Shown: piece by piece, positions 26,951-35,827 of the stretch
Layout: each line of letters starts with the position of its first letter
How positions within the stretch are numbered: position 1 is the first letter of the stretch
Origin: Devosia sp.
GTDB lineage: Bacteria > Pseudomonadota > Alphaproteobacteria > Rhizobiales > Devosiaceae
Assembly: GCF_017744655.1 (NCBI RefSeq)
Contig: NZ_JAGIAW010000010.1
Span: forward strand, 1-64,000
Length of the DNA: 64,000 nucleotides
Direction: 5' to 3'
Position numbers and translations under genes: made by a program
The notes under the pieces: generated by a model
Told to the model about the DNA's origin: nothing
Databases searched by the model: none
Seen by the model: the letters and a program-made list of their open reading frames with translations, nothing else

Positions 26951-26961
26951 GGTTTGGCGCG

Positions 26962-27004
26962 ACCACCCAAAGGGTGGTCAAAACGCTCCAGTGGAGCGTT
27001 TTGA
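26962..27004. repeat. Hairpin plus palindrome after infA
   Basis: ACCACCC (26962-26968) and GGGTGGT (26972-26978) form a 7-bp hairpin. Immediately after it, TCAAAACGCTCCA (26978-26990), a central G and its exact reverse complement (26992-27004) form a 27-base palindrome with the same CGCTCCA-G-TGGAGCG core as 18972-18996 after murA. The tandem structure may end the infA transcript. Confidence 0.6.
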
Positions 27005-27064
27005 GCGACAAACGCCCGGAGCCATGCGAAGGGCCGTCCTGTTTCAGCGGAGCGCGACGTCACC

Positions 27065-27703
27065 ATGGCCTCAAGGCCCGAATTAATCCTGGCCTCCGCC
27101 TCGCCGCGCCGGCTGGCCCTCCTCAACCAGATCGGCATCGAGCCTGAGCATCTGGTTCCGGCCCATGTCGACGAGACGCCCGAAAAAGGCGAGTTGCCGC
27201 GCAAGCTTGCCAGCCGCCTCGCTGAACTGAAAGCTCTCACCGCCCAGCACAAGGCCCGCGTCGCCGGTTTCGGCTCCGATGCTCTCGTCCTTGCTGCCGA
27301 TACGGTGGTGGCGGTCGGTCGGCGCATCCTGCCCAAGGCCGAGACCATGGAAGAGGCATCAGATTGCCTCCGCCTGCTCTCGGGCCGCGCGCATCGCGTC
27401 TACACGGGCGTTACGCTCCTTACCCCCTCCGGGGCCAAGCGGCAGCGGATCGTGGAAACACGCCTGCGCTTCAAGCGCCTCTCCACCCGCGAAATGGAAG
27501 CCTATCTCGCCAGCGCCGAATGGCGCGACAAGGCGGGTGGCTATGCCATCCAGGGCATTGCCGGCTCGTTCGTCGTAAAACTCTCCGGCTCCTATTCCGG
27601 CGTCGTCGGCCTGCCGCTCCATGAAGTGACGCAGCTTCTCGCCGGCGAAGGCTACCCGGTGCACTTCAACTGGCTCAACCAGTCGAGCCTGACGGGCGTC
27701 TGA
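27065..27703 (+). CDS. maf: Maf family nucleotide pyrophosphatase
   Basis: A 212-residue Maf protein, a nucleotide pyrophosphatase thought to remove non-canonical or modified nucleotides, with a reported link to septum control. The N-terminal [12 protein letters not shown] motif, the catalytic AADTVVAVG, and the [15 protein letters not shown] segment are all present. Its TGA overlaps the ATG of yacG (TGATG), so the two are coupled. The infA-maf-yacG order is standard in this order of bacteria. Confidence 0.95.
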   Translation: MASRPELILASASPRRLALLNQIGIEPEHLVPAHVDETPEKGELPRKLASRLAELKALTAQHKARVAGFGSDALVLAADTVVAVGRRILPKAETMEEASDCLRLLSGRAHRVYTGVTLLTPSGAKRQRIVETRLRFKRLSTREMEAYLASAEWRDKAGGYAIQGIAGSFVVKLSGSYSGVVGLPLHEVTQLLAGEGYPVHFNWLNQSSLTGV

Positions 27704-27870
27704 TGGCCGCCGAAAAGAAATGCCCGATCTGCGGCAAACCAACGGTCGAAAAATACAAGCCCTTCTGCTCGAAGCGCTGTGCCGATGTCGATCTCAACCG
27801 CTGGCTCACCGGCTCCTATGTCATCCCCGGGCGGGATGACGAACCGCCTGCCGAAAACGACGACGAATAG
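27703..27870 (+). CDS. yacG: DNA gyrase inhibitor YacG (zinc-binding)
   Basis: A 55-residue protein with four zinc-binding cysteines arranged CPIC and FCSKRC, followed by the conserved DVDLNRWL segment and an acidic tail. E. coli YacG binds GyrB and inhibits gyrase supercoiling. It starts at the ATG overlapping the maf stop and ends before tRNA-Phe. Confidence 0.95.
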   Translation: MAAEKKCPICGKPTVEKYKPFCSKRCADVDLNRWLTGSYVIPGRDDEPPAENDDE

Positions 27871-28007
27871 GCGCTTTGGCAGGGTTCTGCGCTAACAGTC
27901 TGCTAACAAACTAGCCTCTTTATCCACATAGCGTTTTCGCGCTTGCGCCATCAAAAACGATTGCCTATAAGGCCCGTGGCTCGCAGCCGAAGGCTAGCGA
28001 AAAAGAT

Positions 28008-28083
28008 GCCCAGATAGCTCAGTTGGTAGAGCAGCGGATTGAAAATCCGCGTGTCGCTGGTTCGATTCCGGCTCTGGGCACCA
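28008..28083 (+). tRNA. tRNA-Phe (anticodon GAA)
   Basis: A 76-base gene with acceptor GCCCAGA/TCTGGGC, discriminator A and encoded CCA. The anticodon arm is GCGGA-TTGAAAA-TCCGC with GAA, and the T arm carries GGTTCGATTCC. It follows yacG on the same strand, as in related genomes. No integrase or duplicated 3' end is seen nearby, so it is not an island site here. Confidence 0.97.
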
Positions 28084-28134
28084 CTTCCCCTCCCCGTACG
28101 AAAATCCAACGATTTCGCCGCATGTAGCGGGAGC

Positions 28135-29607
28135 TTACGCCCCCGCTTTTCCCTTCTGTGCCTTGAGGCGAGCCGCTTCAAGGTCGGTCACTTCCGCCGT
28201 CGGAGCCACAGGCTGACTGCGCGGCATGCGGTTCCAGGCGTCGAGCGCGGCGATCTTGTAGGCCTCGGCAAGTGTCGGATAATTAAAGGCATTCTCGACG
28301 AAGTAGTCCAAAGTGCCGCCCAGGTTGAGCACTGCCTGACCGATATGGATCAGCTCGGTAGCGCCCTCGCCCACGATATGGACACCGAGGAGTTTGCGGG
28401 TATCGAGCGCGAAGATCATCTTCATCATGCCCGACTGCAGGCCCATGATATGGCCGCGCGAAGTCTCGCGGAACCGGGCAATGCCAGCTTCGTAGGGGAT
28501 GTTCTGCGCCCTAACCTGCTGTTCAGTCAGGCCCACGGTTGAAATTTCCGGCACCGCGTAAATGCCGTACGGGAAAAACTCCGGCGCCGGCGGCATCTGT
28601 GCCCCGCAGGCGTGCAGCGCGGCGATGCGCCCTTGCTCCATCGAGGTTGAAGCAAGCGAGGGCCAGCCGATGACGTCGCCGGCCGCATAGATATTGCGCA
28701 CTTCGGTCTGGAAGGTCACCGGATCAACTTTCAGCCGACCACGATCAACCGGGGTGATACCGGCATTTTCAAGACCAAGATTGGCGGTTGCGCCGGAGCG
28801 CCCGGCTGCGTAGAGCAGCATGTCCGTGCGGATGCGACGGCCATCGGCGAGGATCGAAACGGCCCAACCCTGCTCGTCGATCTCGACCTTTTCGACCTTG
28901 GTGCCGAGACGCAGGGTAACCCCGCGCTGGCGCAGATCGTGGGTAAATTCCTCGATGATTTCGCGGTCGATGAAATCGAGAATGCTGTCCTTGGGCTCGA
29001 CGATGGTCACAGGCACATCGAGCGCCGAGAAAATCGTGGCATATTCGATGCCAATGACGCCGGCACCCACCACCGTCAGGCTGCGCGGTACGCGCGGCTC
29101 GGAGACGAGGCTATCGCTGTCGAGCACAGAATGGTCGTTGAACGGAATATTGGCTGGGCGATAGGGCGCGGTGCCCACCGCGATCACCGCATGGTCGAAA
29201 CCGAAACGCGTTTCGTCGCCATCGGGAGCCACGACCGCGATATGGTTCTGGTCGATGAAACGCGCCATGCCGCCAAAGGTGCGCACGCCATTGCGGTTGA
29301 ACTGGTGTTCGAGAACCTCGATCTCGTGGTTGAGCGTCATCCGCAGACGAGCGCCGAGATCCTTACCCTCGATGTCCTTCTTCACGCGATAGGAAAGACC
29401 GTAGAAGCCGCGCTCGCGCCAACCGGAGAGGTTGAGAACCGTTTCGCGCAGGGTCTTTGAGGGAATGGTGCCGGTGTGGACCGATACGCCGCCCAGACGA
29501 AGGCGATTTTCGACCACCAGCACCGATTTACCGAGCTTGGCTGCCTGAACGGCGGCGCGGCGGCCTGCGGGACCAGAACCGATGACGATGAGATTGAAAT
29601 GTTCCAA
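28135..29607 (-). CDS. sthA: Soluble pyridine nucleotide transhydrogenase (Si-specific)
   Basis: A 490-residue flavoprotein disulfide reductase family member that moves hydride between NADPH and NAD+ in the cytoplasm. The FAD-binding GSGPAGRRAA (9-18) and NAD(P)-binding VVGAGVIGIEYA are present. In place of the family's redox CxxxxC, the active-site segment reads GGVSVHTGTIPSKTLRE, the SthA-specific change that distinguishes it from lipoamide dehydrogenase. A 15-20 residue Ala/Lys-rich tail extends beyond the dimerisation domain. It faces tRNA-Phe convergently. Confidence 0.93.
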   Translation of the reverse strand: MEHFNLIVIGSGPAGRRAAVQAAKLGKSVLVVENRLRLGGVSVHTGTIPSKTLRETVLNLSGWRERGFYGLSYRVKKDIEGKDLGARLRMTLNHEIEVLEHQFNRNGVRTFGGMARFIDQNHIAVVAPDGDETRFGFDHAVIAVGTAPYRPANIPFNDHSVLDSDSLVSEPRVPRSLTVVGAGVIGIEYATIFSALDVPVTIVEPKDSILDFIDREIIEEFTHDLRQRGVTLRLGTKVEKVEIDEQGWAVSILADGRRIRTDMLLYAAGRSGATANLGLENAGITPVDRGRLKVDPVTFQTEVRNIYAAGDVIGWPSLASTSMEQGRIAALHACGAQMPPAPEFFPYGIYAVPEISTVGLTEQQVRAQNIPYEAGIARFRETSRGHIMGLQSGMMKMIFALDTRKLLGVHIVGEGATELIHIGQAVLNLGGTLDYFVENAFNYPTLAEAYKIAALDAWNRMPRSQPVAPTAEVTDLEAARLKAQKGKAGA

Positions 29608-29760
29608 CGAAAGGCCCCTGGATCGGACGCGTGCAGCCTAAGCCGCAGATATGACAACACGAATGCGGCAAATCTGACAGCACCGCTGAGGGCTGGCAGA
29701 TATGCGCAGGGGGCACACTAGCCCAGATGTGTTACCAATCGTTTCGGAGCCGAAGCGCGA

Positions 29761-30603
29761 TCAGTTCTGGTCGGAGGCTGGATAGACGCCGAGAATGCTG
29801 AGCTGGTCGGTGAAAAACTTCAGCTCGTCAAAGGCATGCTGCACGCTGACATCGTCCGGGTGGCCTTCGATATCGGCATAGAATTGGGTGGCCGTGAAGG
29901 CGCCGCCGACCATGTAGCTTTCAAGCTTGGTCATGTTGACGCCATTGGTGGCAAAGCCGCCCATGGCCTTGTAGAGCGCGGCCGGCACGTTGCGCACGCG
30001 GAAGATGAAGGTGGTCTTCACCTTCCCCTGTTGCGGCGCGAGCTTTTCCTTGGGCGAAAGCACCAGGAAGCGCGTGGTATTGTGGTCGGCGTCCTCGATA
30101 TTGTTGGCGAGCACATTGAGGCCGTAGATTTCGCCGGCAAAGCGCGAGGCGATTGCGGCGACGGATTTGTCGGCTTTCTGGGCGACTTCGCGCGCCGAGC
30201 CAGCGGTATCGACGGCATTAATGGTGCGGAAGCCGTTTTCGGAAATGAAGCGGCGGCACTGGCCCAAGGCGACGGACAGCGATTGCACCGCCTTGATATC
30301 CTCAAGGGTCGCGCCGGGTACGCCGAGCAGGTTCATTTCGACGCGCAGATAGGTCTCCCCGATAATGAAGAGGCCGCTGGCGGGCAGCAAGTGGTGAATA
30401 TCGGTGATGCGGCCATAGAGCGAATTTTCGACCGGAACGACGGCGAAATCAGCCTTGCCGGACTGCACGGCATTGAGCGTTTCTTCGAAGGTCACGCAGC
30501 CCACGAACTCTTCGCCGGGAAACACATTGGCGGCCGCGGCATGGCTGAAGGCGCCGGGTTCACCTTGAAAGGCTATTTTCTTGCTCATGGGATGTCCGTT
30601 CAT
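29761..30603 (-). CDS. pheA: Prephenate dehydratase with ACT domain
   Basis: The 280-residue enzyme converts prephenate to phenylpyruvate in phenylalanine synthesis. The catalytic dehydratase domain includes FQGEPGAFSHAAA, VPVENSLYG and the NTTRFLVL motif with the active-site Thr. The C-terminal ACT domain (about 190-280) has LESYMVGG where the E. coli Phe-binding site reads ESRP, so feedback control may differ. No chorismate mutase domain is fused. Starts are ATG 30603 or ATG 30588. Confidence 0.94.
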   Translation of the reverse strand: MNGHPMSKKIAFQGEPGAFSHAAAANVFPGEEFVGCVTFEETLNAVQSGKADFAVVPVENSLYGRITDIHHLLPASGLFIIGETYLRVEMNLLGVPGATLEDIKAVQSLSVALGQCRRFISENGFRTINAVDTAGSAREVAQKADKSVAAIASRFAGEIYGLNVLANNIEDADHNTTRFLVLSPKEKLAPQQGKVKTTFIFRVRNVPAALYKAMGGFATNGVNMTKLESYMVGGAFTATQFYADIEGHPDDVSVQHAFDELKFFTDQLSILGVYPASDQN

Positions 30604-30841
30604 CTGGCCCTGCGGGCTTTAGTCCCGGCGACTTTGGGTGTCAATCGGAGGTTGCCAAGGCTAAATCGGCATGACATTGGGGGAATTGTCGCATCTGGGG
30701 ATTGCCCTGTTGCGCCTTGGCGGGCGTAATACTATCTTCCGCGCGCGTCGGACCGGGCTTGTTGAGGCAGGCTTTTCCTGAAAGCCAGTTGGGCTCGGTT
30801 CGTTCAATGTCCACCCGGGGATGGACCGGTAGAGAGACCAA

Positions 30842-31582
30842 ATGGATTCGTTCGAGCTAAACAAGATCATGGGCGCCGTCCTTGGCACACTTATGTTTGT
30901 CATGGGCGTGGGCTTCCTGGCTGAGGCCATCTACCACCCAATCGAAGACCGCGGCCCGGGCTATGCCCTGCCCGAACCCGAAGTTGCCGAAGCCGGCGGC
31001 GCTGCAGAAGCTGCCCCGGAAGTTCCGCTTGGGGTTTTGCTCGCCAGCGCCAGTGCCGAACGCGGCGCCGCTGCAGTGCGCAAGTGCCAGTCCTGCCACA
31101 ACTTTGGCGAAGGCGAGCCCAACAAGCAGGGTCCGAACCTCTACCACATCGTGGGCTCGAGCGAGGCGCACCTCGACAATTTCGCCTATTCCGACGCGCT
31201 CCTGGCGCACAAGGCAGCCGGGGACACCTGGACCTACGAAAACCTCAATACGTTCCTGACCAATCCCAAGGCCTATGCCCCCGGCACCAAGATGACCTTT
31301 GCCGGCGTCCGTTCGCCCGAAGAGCGCGCCGACATCCTGGCCTATCTCCAGAGCCTGTCGCCCGATCCGGTGCCCTTCCCCGCTGCCGAGGCAGCCCCGG
31401 CCGAATCACCGGCTGAAGGCGAAGCCGCTCCCGCCGCCGAAGGCGCGGAACCCGCAGCGCCCGCCGCCGAAACCGAAACGCCGACAACGACCGCGCCCGA
31501 AACCAATGTCGAGGGCACGCCGGCCGCCGGTGGCGAAGCCACCCAGGCTCCTGCCGCTGCGCCTGCGACCACCGCGCACTGA
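30842..31582 (+). CDS. cycM: Membrane-anchored class I cytochrome c (CycM-like) with acidic Pro/Ala-rich tail
   Basis: A 246-residue cytochrome c tethered by an uncleaved N-terminal helix (about 5-28, KIMGAVLGTLMFVMGVGFL). The haem site is CQSCH (Cys82-Cys85-His86) and the distal Met ligand lies near residue 151 in GTKMTF. CycM of Bradyrhizobium carries electrons from the bc1 complex to the aa3 oxidase in the periplasm. Residues about 175-246 are a low-complexity Glu/Pro/Ala/Thr tail that the classical CycM lacks. A GAGAGA site precedes ATG and a strong terminator follows. Confidence 0.9.
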   Translation: MDSFELNKIMGAVLGTLMFVMGVGFLAEAIYHPIEDRGPGYALPEPEVAEAGGAAEAAPEVPLGVLLASASAERGAAAVRKCQSCHNFGEGEPNKQGPNLYHIVGSSEAHLDNFAYSDALLAHKAAGDTWTYENLNTFLTNPKAYAPGTKMTFAGVRSPEERADILAYLQSLSPDPVPFPAAEAAPAESPAEGEAAPAAEGAEPAAPAAETETPTTTAPETNVEGTPAAGGEATQAPAAAPATTAH

Positions 31583-31610
31583 GGCCTATCCGGTTTCGAT
31601 CCGAATGCAT

Positions 31611-31637
31611 AAGCCGCGCCACAAGCGCGGCTTTTTT
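31611..31637 (+). terminator. Rho-independent terminator after the cytochrome gene
   Basis: AGCCGCGC (31612-31619) and GCGCGGCT (31625-31632) form an 8-bp stem with a CACAA loop, followed by a run of six T. It separates the cytochrome transcript from the dehydrogenase gene, whose start must then lie after the T-run. Confidence 0.85.
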
Positions 31638-31656
31638 CTTGAAAGAGCCCGCCACC

Positions 31657-32595
31657 ATGATGCTCCTGCATGTGACCGATGTCGACGAGGCCAGTTGGGC
31701 CGAATCCTTCCGCAAGACCCTGGCGCCCTATCCGGTGGTGCGGCGCGGCGATGATTTCGATCCTGCCGAAGTGCGCTACATCTTCGTCTGGAAGCCGCAG
31801 GCGGATGCCTTTGACGGGCTGACCGGGCTTGAAGTCATCCTGTCGCGCGGCGCGGGCGTCGATGCCCTGTTGCAGCATCCGCGCCTCCCCGATGTGCCGA
31901 TCGTGCGCTTTGTCGACGAGGACCTCAGCCAGCGCATGAGCGACTATGTCGTTGCCCATGTGACCATGCATCACCGGCAATATACCCGCTTCCACCGGGA
32001 CCAGCAGGCGCGCCGCTGGAGCCAGTATTATCCGCCGGCCGCGAGCGAAACCACGGTTGGTATCATGGGCATGGGCGTTTTGGGGCAGGACGCGGTGCGT
32101 CGCCTCAAGCCGCTGGGTTTTTCGCTACGTAGCTGGAGCCGCACGCCCAAGGCCATCGAGGGCATCGAGTGCTTTGCCGGTGACGAGGGTTTTGAGCCGT
32201 TCCTCGGTGGCACCGACATTCTGGTCAACCTGCTGCCCCTGACGCCCGATACTGCGGGCATTCTCAATACCGATACATTCTCCAAGCTGCGGCGCGGCAG
32301 TTTTGAGGGGGGGCCGGTCGTGATCAATGCGGCGCGCGGCGGGCACCAGCGCGAGGCCGATATCGTCAAGGCGCTGACCGATGGCACGCTGGGCGCGGCC
32401 AGCCTCGACGTATTCGAGGTCGAACCCCTGCCGCAGAGCAGCCCGCTCTGGGATATCGAAAACTGCTATATCACGCCGCATATCGCGGCGATTTCAGACG
32501 AAAAGAGCGGCGTGCGCTACTTTACCGATATCGTCAGGGAGCATCAGGCGGGCAGACCGCTGATCAATGTTGTCGACAGGTCGCGCGGCTATTGA
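31657..32595 (+). CDS. Glyoxylate/hydroxypyruvate reductase-like 2-hydroxyacid dehydrogenase (GhrA-like)
   Basis: A 312-residue D-2-hydroxyacid dehydrogenase that would reduce glyoxylate or hydroxypyruvate with NADPH in the cytoplasm. The NAD(P)-binding motif GIMGMGVLGQD lies near residue 140, the catalytic Arg in INAARGG, Glu in DVFEVEPLP, and the catalytic His in ITPHIAAIS. ATG 31657 is preferred; a TTG frame from 31639 would begin inside the preceding terminator. The GhrA subfamily is the best fit by length and motif spacing; exact substrate is inference. Confidence 0.88.
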   Translation: MMLLHVTDVDEASWAESFRKTLAPYPVVRRGDDFDPAEVRYIFVWKPQADAFDGLTGLEVILSRGAGVDALLQHPRLPDVPIVRFVDEDLSQRMSDYVVAHVTMHHRQYTRFHRDQQARRWSQYYPPAASETTVGIMGMGVLGQDAVRRLKPLGFSLRSWSRTPKAIEGIECFAGDEGFEPFLGGTDILVNLLPLTPDTAGILNTDTFSKLRRGSFEGGPVVINAARGGHQREADIVKALTDGTLGAASLDVFEVEPLPQSSPLWDIENCYITPHIAAISDEKSGVRYFTDIVREHQAGRPLINVVDRSRGY

Positions 32596-32668
32596 CGGAA
32601 ATTTCACTGGCCCGCTTCGAAAATCTCCCTAAACCTTTTCGCATAAGCGATTTCGTCACGGGGACTGC

Positions 32669-33340
32669 ATGACCGAAACTGCACCGGTAGCCAAACTCGG
32701 CTTCTACGATCGGCTGAAGCTGGCCACAAAGCATCGTCTGGCCGAGCCCATTCTGGCCCTGTTGTGCTTCCTTGAAGCCATGATCATTCCGGTGTTTCCG
32801 GAAATCATGCTGGCGCCGATGATCATAGCCGACCGCATGCGGGCCTGGCGTCTGGCCGCGATCTGCACCGTGGCTTCGGTCACCGGGGGCCTTGCCGGCT
32901 ATGCAATCGGCTATTTCCTCTTCGACAGCGTGGGCAAGGGCATCATCGAATTCTATGGCGCCGCCAATGGCTTTGAATCGCTGCGCCAGAGTTTTAACGA
33001 CAATGGCCCGCTGATGATCCTGATCGGCGCGCTCTCGCCCATTCCCTACAAGGTGATCACCATCACCTCGGGCGTCGCCGGGCTCGATATCTGGACCTTT
33101 GTCATCTATGGCATTATCGGGCGCGGCCTGCGCTATTTCGTGCCCTGCGGGCTCTTCTACTTCTTCGGGCCGCTGGCCGGCGAGTTCATCGAGAAGCACA
33201 AGAAATGGGCCGGCTGGGGCATGGTGGCGCTTGTTGTCATCGGCTTTGCCATGGCGCCGCTGCTGTTCCCCAAGGGCAGCGCCAGCCTGGACCCGACGCC
33301 CAACCACGCCGAGATCGAGGACGTCAATCCCGAGGGCTGA
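32669..33340 (+). CDS. YqaA/DedA (SNARE-associated, VTT) family membrane protein
   Basis: A 223-residue integral membrane protein of the VTT superfamily with four to five hydrophobic segments and the re-entrant segment FLEAMIIPVFPEIML near residue 35 (family E-x3-P-x-P/F pattern). A second conserved block, ALSPIPYKVITITSGVAGL, carries the Pro-x-Lys feature of the YqaA branch. Related DedA proteins move phospholipid carriers or support membrane homeostasis; the role of YqaA is not settled. A short polar tail ends the protein. Confidence 0.85.
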   Translation: MTETAPVAKLGFYDRLKLATKHRLAEPILALLCFLEAMIIPVFPEIMLAPMIIADRMRAWRLAAICTVASVTGGLAGYAIGYFLFDSVGKGIIEFYGAANGFESLRQSFNDNGPLMILIGALSPIPYKVITITSGVAGLDIWTFVIYGIIGRGLRYFVPCGLFYFFGPLAGEFIEKHKKWAGWGMVALVVIGFAMAPLLFPKGSASLDPTPNHAEIEDVNPEG

Positions 33341-33342
33341 GC

Positions 33343-34269
33343 CTAAAACTCGAGCACCCAATATTGACCGTTGAGATCGGCGCCGAAAGAATGGTGCCGT
33401 TCTTCCTGGGCAAGGACGAAACCGGCCTTCTGATAGATCGAGCGGGCCGAGGCGAGGCAATCCTGCGTCCAGAGCATGATGCGCTTGTAGCCGGACGCCT
33501 TGGCGAAGGTGATGGCTTCGGCAACGAGTCTTGCGCCGATGCCGCGACCGCGGAACATGGGTTCGACATAGAGCATGCGCAATTGCGCGGTGCCTTCCTC
33601 TCCATCCTCGGCGGGCAGGACAAAGACCGAACCCGCCACTTCGCCCTCGATTTCGGCGACCCATAGCTGCTTGCCTTGCGTGCCGGGGGCAGCTTCGAAG
33701 TCGGCATAGATACGGGTGATGAGCGTTTCGAACTCGCCATTCCAGCCCTGTTCGAGATGGTAGAGCACGGCTTGGCGGTGAATGAGCCAGCCAATCTCGC
33801 CGACGCGCGGCGGACGGAGGACGAGCGTTGCGTCCTCGGGCTCGGCGAGCAGCGCCGAAATGCGGCGCATGGCGCCAACGAGATCCCGCTGCTCGAATGG
33901 GGTCAGCGGATCAAGCAAGGTTTCGGCCGCCTTGGCGTCGCTCATGGCATTGAAATGCTTTGCCACTTCGCGGCCCTCGCGCGTCAGCGCCAGCGGCACC
34001 GAACGCTTGTCGCCGGCACGGGGCAGCACGGCGACGATATCCTGGCTGACCAGCTTGCCGACTAGGCGGCTCAACTGCGCCCGGTCCATACCCAGCGTTT
34101 CGGCAACCATGGCGGACGTGGTCGTGCCGGCCTTGTCGAGCTCATAGATCACCCGCGCTTCCGAGAGGGTATGCAAGGTCTGATGCATGCCCTCTTCGAG
34201 CAGGCCGATAATCCGCGTGTAGAAGCGATTGAAGGTGCGCACTTGCGCAATGTCGGCAGGCTCGGCCAT
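33343..34269 (-). CDS. MarR-type regulator fused to GNAT N-acetyltransferase
   Basis: A 308-residue two-domain protein. Residues about 1-150 are a MarR winged helix-turn-helix (ALMETLGMDRAQLSRLVGKL region and a DKRSVPLALT wing). Residues about 160-308 are a GNAT acetyltransferase, with the acetyl-CoA loop VEPMFRGRGIGARLV. Start ATG 34269 is supported by AGGAG 7 bases upstream; a longer frame to 34296 begins inside the operator palindrome. It probably represses itself through the dyad at 34281-34307. The acetyl acceptor is unknown; the fusion type is widespread in alphaproteobacteria. Confidence 0.88.
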   Translation of the reverse strand: MAEPADIAQVRTFNRFYTRIIGLLEEGMHQTLHTLSEARVIYELDKAGTTTSAMVAETLGMDRAQLSRLVGKLVSQDIVAVLPRAGDKRSVPLALTREGREVAKHFNAMSDAKAAETLLDPLTPFEQRDLVGAMRRISALLAEPEDATLVLRPPRVGEIGWLIHRQAVLYHLEQGWNGEFETLITRIYADFEAAPGTQGKQLWVAEIEGEVAGSVFVLPAEDGEEGTAQLRMLYVEPMFRGRGIGARLVAEAITFAKASGYKRIMLWTQDCLASARSIYQKAGFVLAQEERHHSFGADLNGQYWVLEF

Positions 34270-34280
34270 GACAAGACTCC

Positions 34281-34307
34281 TGAATGCTTGATTCAATCAA
34301 GCATTCA
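34281..34307. promoter_or_regulatory. 27-base perfect palindrome, probable MarR operator
   Basis: TGAATGCTTGATT (34281-34293), a central C, and its exact reverse complement (34295-34307) lie 11 bases upstream of the MarR-GNAT start codon, spanning the ribosome-binding site region. Length and symmetry fit binding by a MarR dimer. The neighbouring aminopeptidase gene ends at 34332, so the only promoter controlled is that of the regulator. Confidence 0.75.
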
Positions 34308-34331
34308 GTTGTCAAAGTCAACTATTTCAAT

Positions 34332-35681
34332 CTATGCGCCGAAACGCCGACGGATAACCGAGAACAGGGCGCGGATGCCTTGATCGGTAGCGCCGACTGG
34401 GCGGCCCGGCCGGGCTTCAGGGGCCCAGGCGAGAATGTCGAGATGCACCCAGGCCTTGGCCTTGCCGACGAAGCGGCGCAGGAAAAGCGCGGCGATGACC
34501 GAGCCGGCATAGCCGCCCGCGCCGGTATTGTTCATGTCGGCAATTTTCGAAGAGAGCTGGCCGTCATAAGGCGACCAGAGGGGCATGTGCCAGAAGGGGT
34601 CCTCCACCGTGAGCCCGGCGGCGGCGATCTCGGCGGCCATGACATCGTCGGTCGAATAAAGCGGCGGCAGTTCGGGGCCCAGCGCCACGCGGGCGGCCCC
34701 CGTCAGCGTTGCCATGTCGACGATGAGATCGGGGCTTTCCTCGTCGGCGAGCGCGAGGGCATCTGCCAGGATCAGGCGGCCTTCGGCATCGGTATTGCCG
34801 ATTTCGACGGTGAGGCCGCGGCGCGAATGGAGCACATCACCAGGCCGGAAAGCATTGCCGGAAATGGCGTTTTCGACCACCGGCAGCAGGACGCGCAGGC
34901 GCACGGGCAGCTTTGCCGAAACAATGGCGTGGGCCAGACCCAGAATATTGGCGGCGCCTCCCATATCCTTTTTCATCATCAGCATGCCGGCAGCGGTCTT
35001 GATATCGAGACCGCCGGTATCGAAGGTGACGCCCTTGCCCACCAGCGTCACCTTGGGGTGACTCTCATCGCCCCAGGTCAGATCGAGGAGGCGCGGCGCT
35101 TGGGCGCTTGCGCGGCCGACGGCGTGGATCATCGGGAAATTTTCGGCAAGGAGATCGTTGCCGACAATTGCCCTGAAATTCATCCCGCGCTCGGACGCGA
35201 AACGTTCGACTTCCTTGTGAAGGTTATCGGGGCCGAGATCGCTCGAGGGCGTATTGACGAGATCGCGCGCCAGCGTGGCCGCGGTGACGTGGCGGTCGAC
35301 TTCCCCCGCATCGGCACTCTCGGGCAGAACCAGCGTTGGCACAGGCTTGGCTTCGCGATAGCGATCGAAACGATAGGCGCCGAGGCGGAAGGCGATGGCG
35401 GCGAGGGTCGGATCGCCAAGCTCGCCCTCAAGGCGATACTCGGCGGCGGGCAGCGCTGTAGCAGCAAGCCCGGCGACAAAGGCCGGACGACCTTCCGCAG
35501 TGCCGATGCCGAAGAGATAGCCGGCAAGGCCATCACCCTCGCCCGGCAGAGCCAGCAGCTTGCCCCGCTGGCCGGAAAAGCCGTTGGCTTCGGCCCAGCC
35601 GCGCTGCCGCGCGGTCAACTGGCCGCCATCGAGCCCCCCTTCGCCCACGAAAATGACGGGGATCGGGGATTGGGTGGACAT
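34332..35681 (-). CDS. M17 leucyl aminopeptidase family protein
   Basis: A 449-residue cytosolic metallo-aminopeptidase. Catalytic M17 motifs are VGKGVTFDTGGLDIK (Lys and first Asp metal ligands) and NTDAEGRLILADAL, the family signature with the Asp-x-Glu metal pair and Arg. The N-terminal domain is the divergent substrate-gating part. The ATG at 35681 has a GGAG 7 bases upstream; a longer frame to 35738 lacks one. It trims N-terminal residues from peptides and may also aid in glutathione-conjugate turnover. A homohexamer is expected from the family. Confidence 0.9.
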   Translation of the reverse strand: MSTQSPIPVIFVGEGGLDGGQLTARQRGWAEANGFSGQRGKLLALPGEGDGLAGYLFGIGTAEGRPAFVAGLAATALPAAEYRLEGELGDPTLAAIAFRLGAYRFDRYREAKPVPTLVLPESADAGEVDRHVTAATLARDLVNTPSSDLGPDNLHKEVERFASERGMNFRAIVGNDLLAENFPMIHAVGRASAQAPRLLDLTWGDESHPKVTLVGKGVTFDTGGLDIKTAAGMLMMKKDMGGAANILGLAHAIVSAKLPVRLRVLLPVVENAISGNAFRPGDVLHSRRGLTVEIGNTDAEGRLILADALALADEESPDLIVDMATLTGAARVALGPELPPLYSTDDVMAAEIAAAGLTVEDPFWHMPLWSPYDGQLSSKIADMNNTGAGGYAGSVIAALFLRRFVGKAKAWVHLDILAWAPEARPGRPVGATDQGIRALFSVIRRRFGA

Positions 35682-35827
35682 GAGGCGGCTCCAGATTGGC
35701 TTTGCCTCATAACTAGACCTCTGCCCCTCGTTCGGCAATCGGCCAGAACCCCACTTTAACCGGCTGTTAGGGTTAATGATTTATTGCTGGAAGCGATGGG
35801 GGACGTGGTCCCGGCAGGAGTTCAGCC

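Noticed and set aside
28008..28083. tRNA-Phe as another island insertion site
   Set aside because: No integrase, no duplicated 3' end, and the flanking genes are core in both directions.
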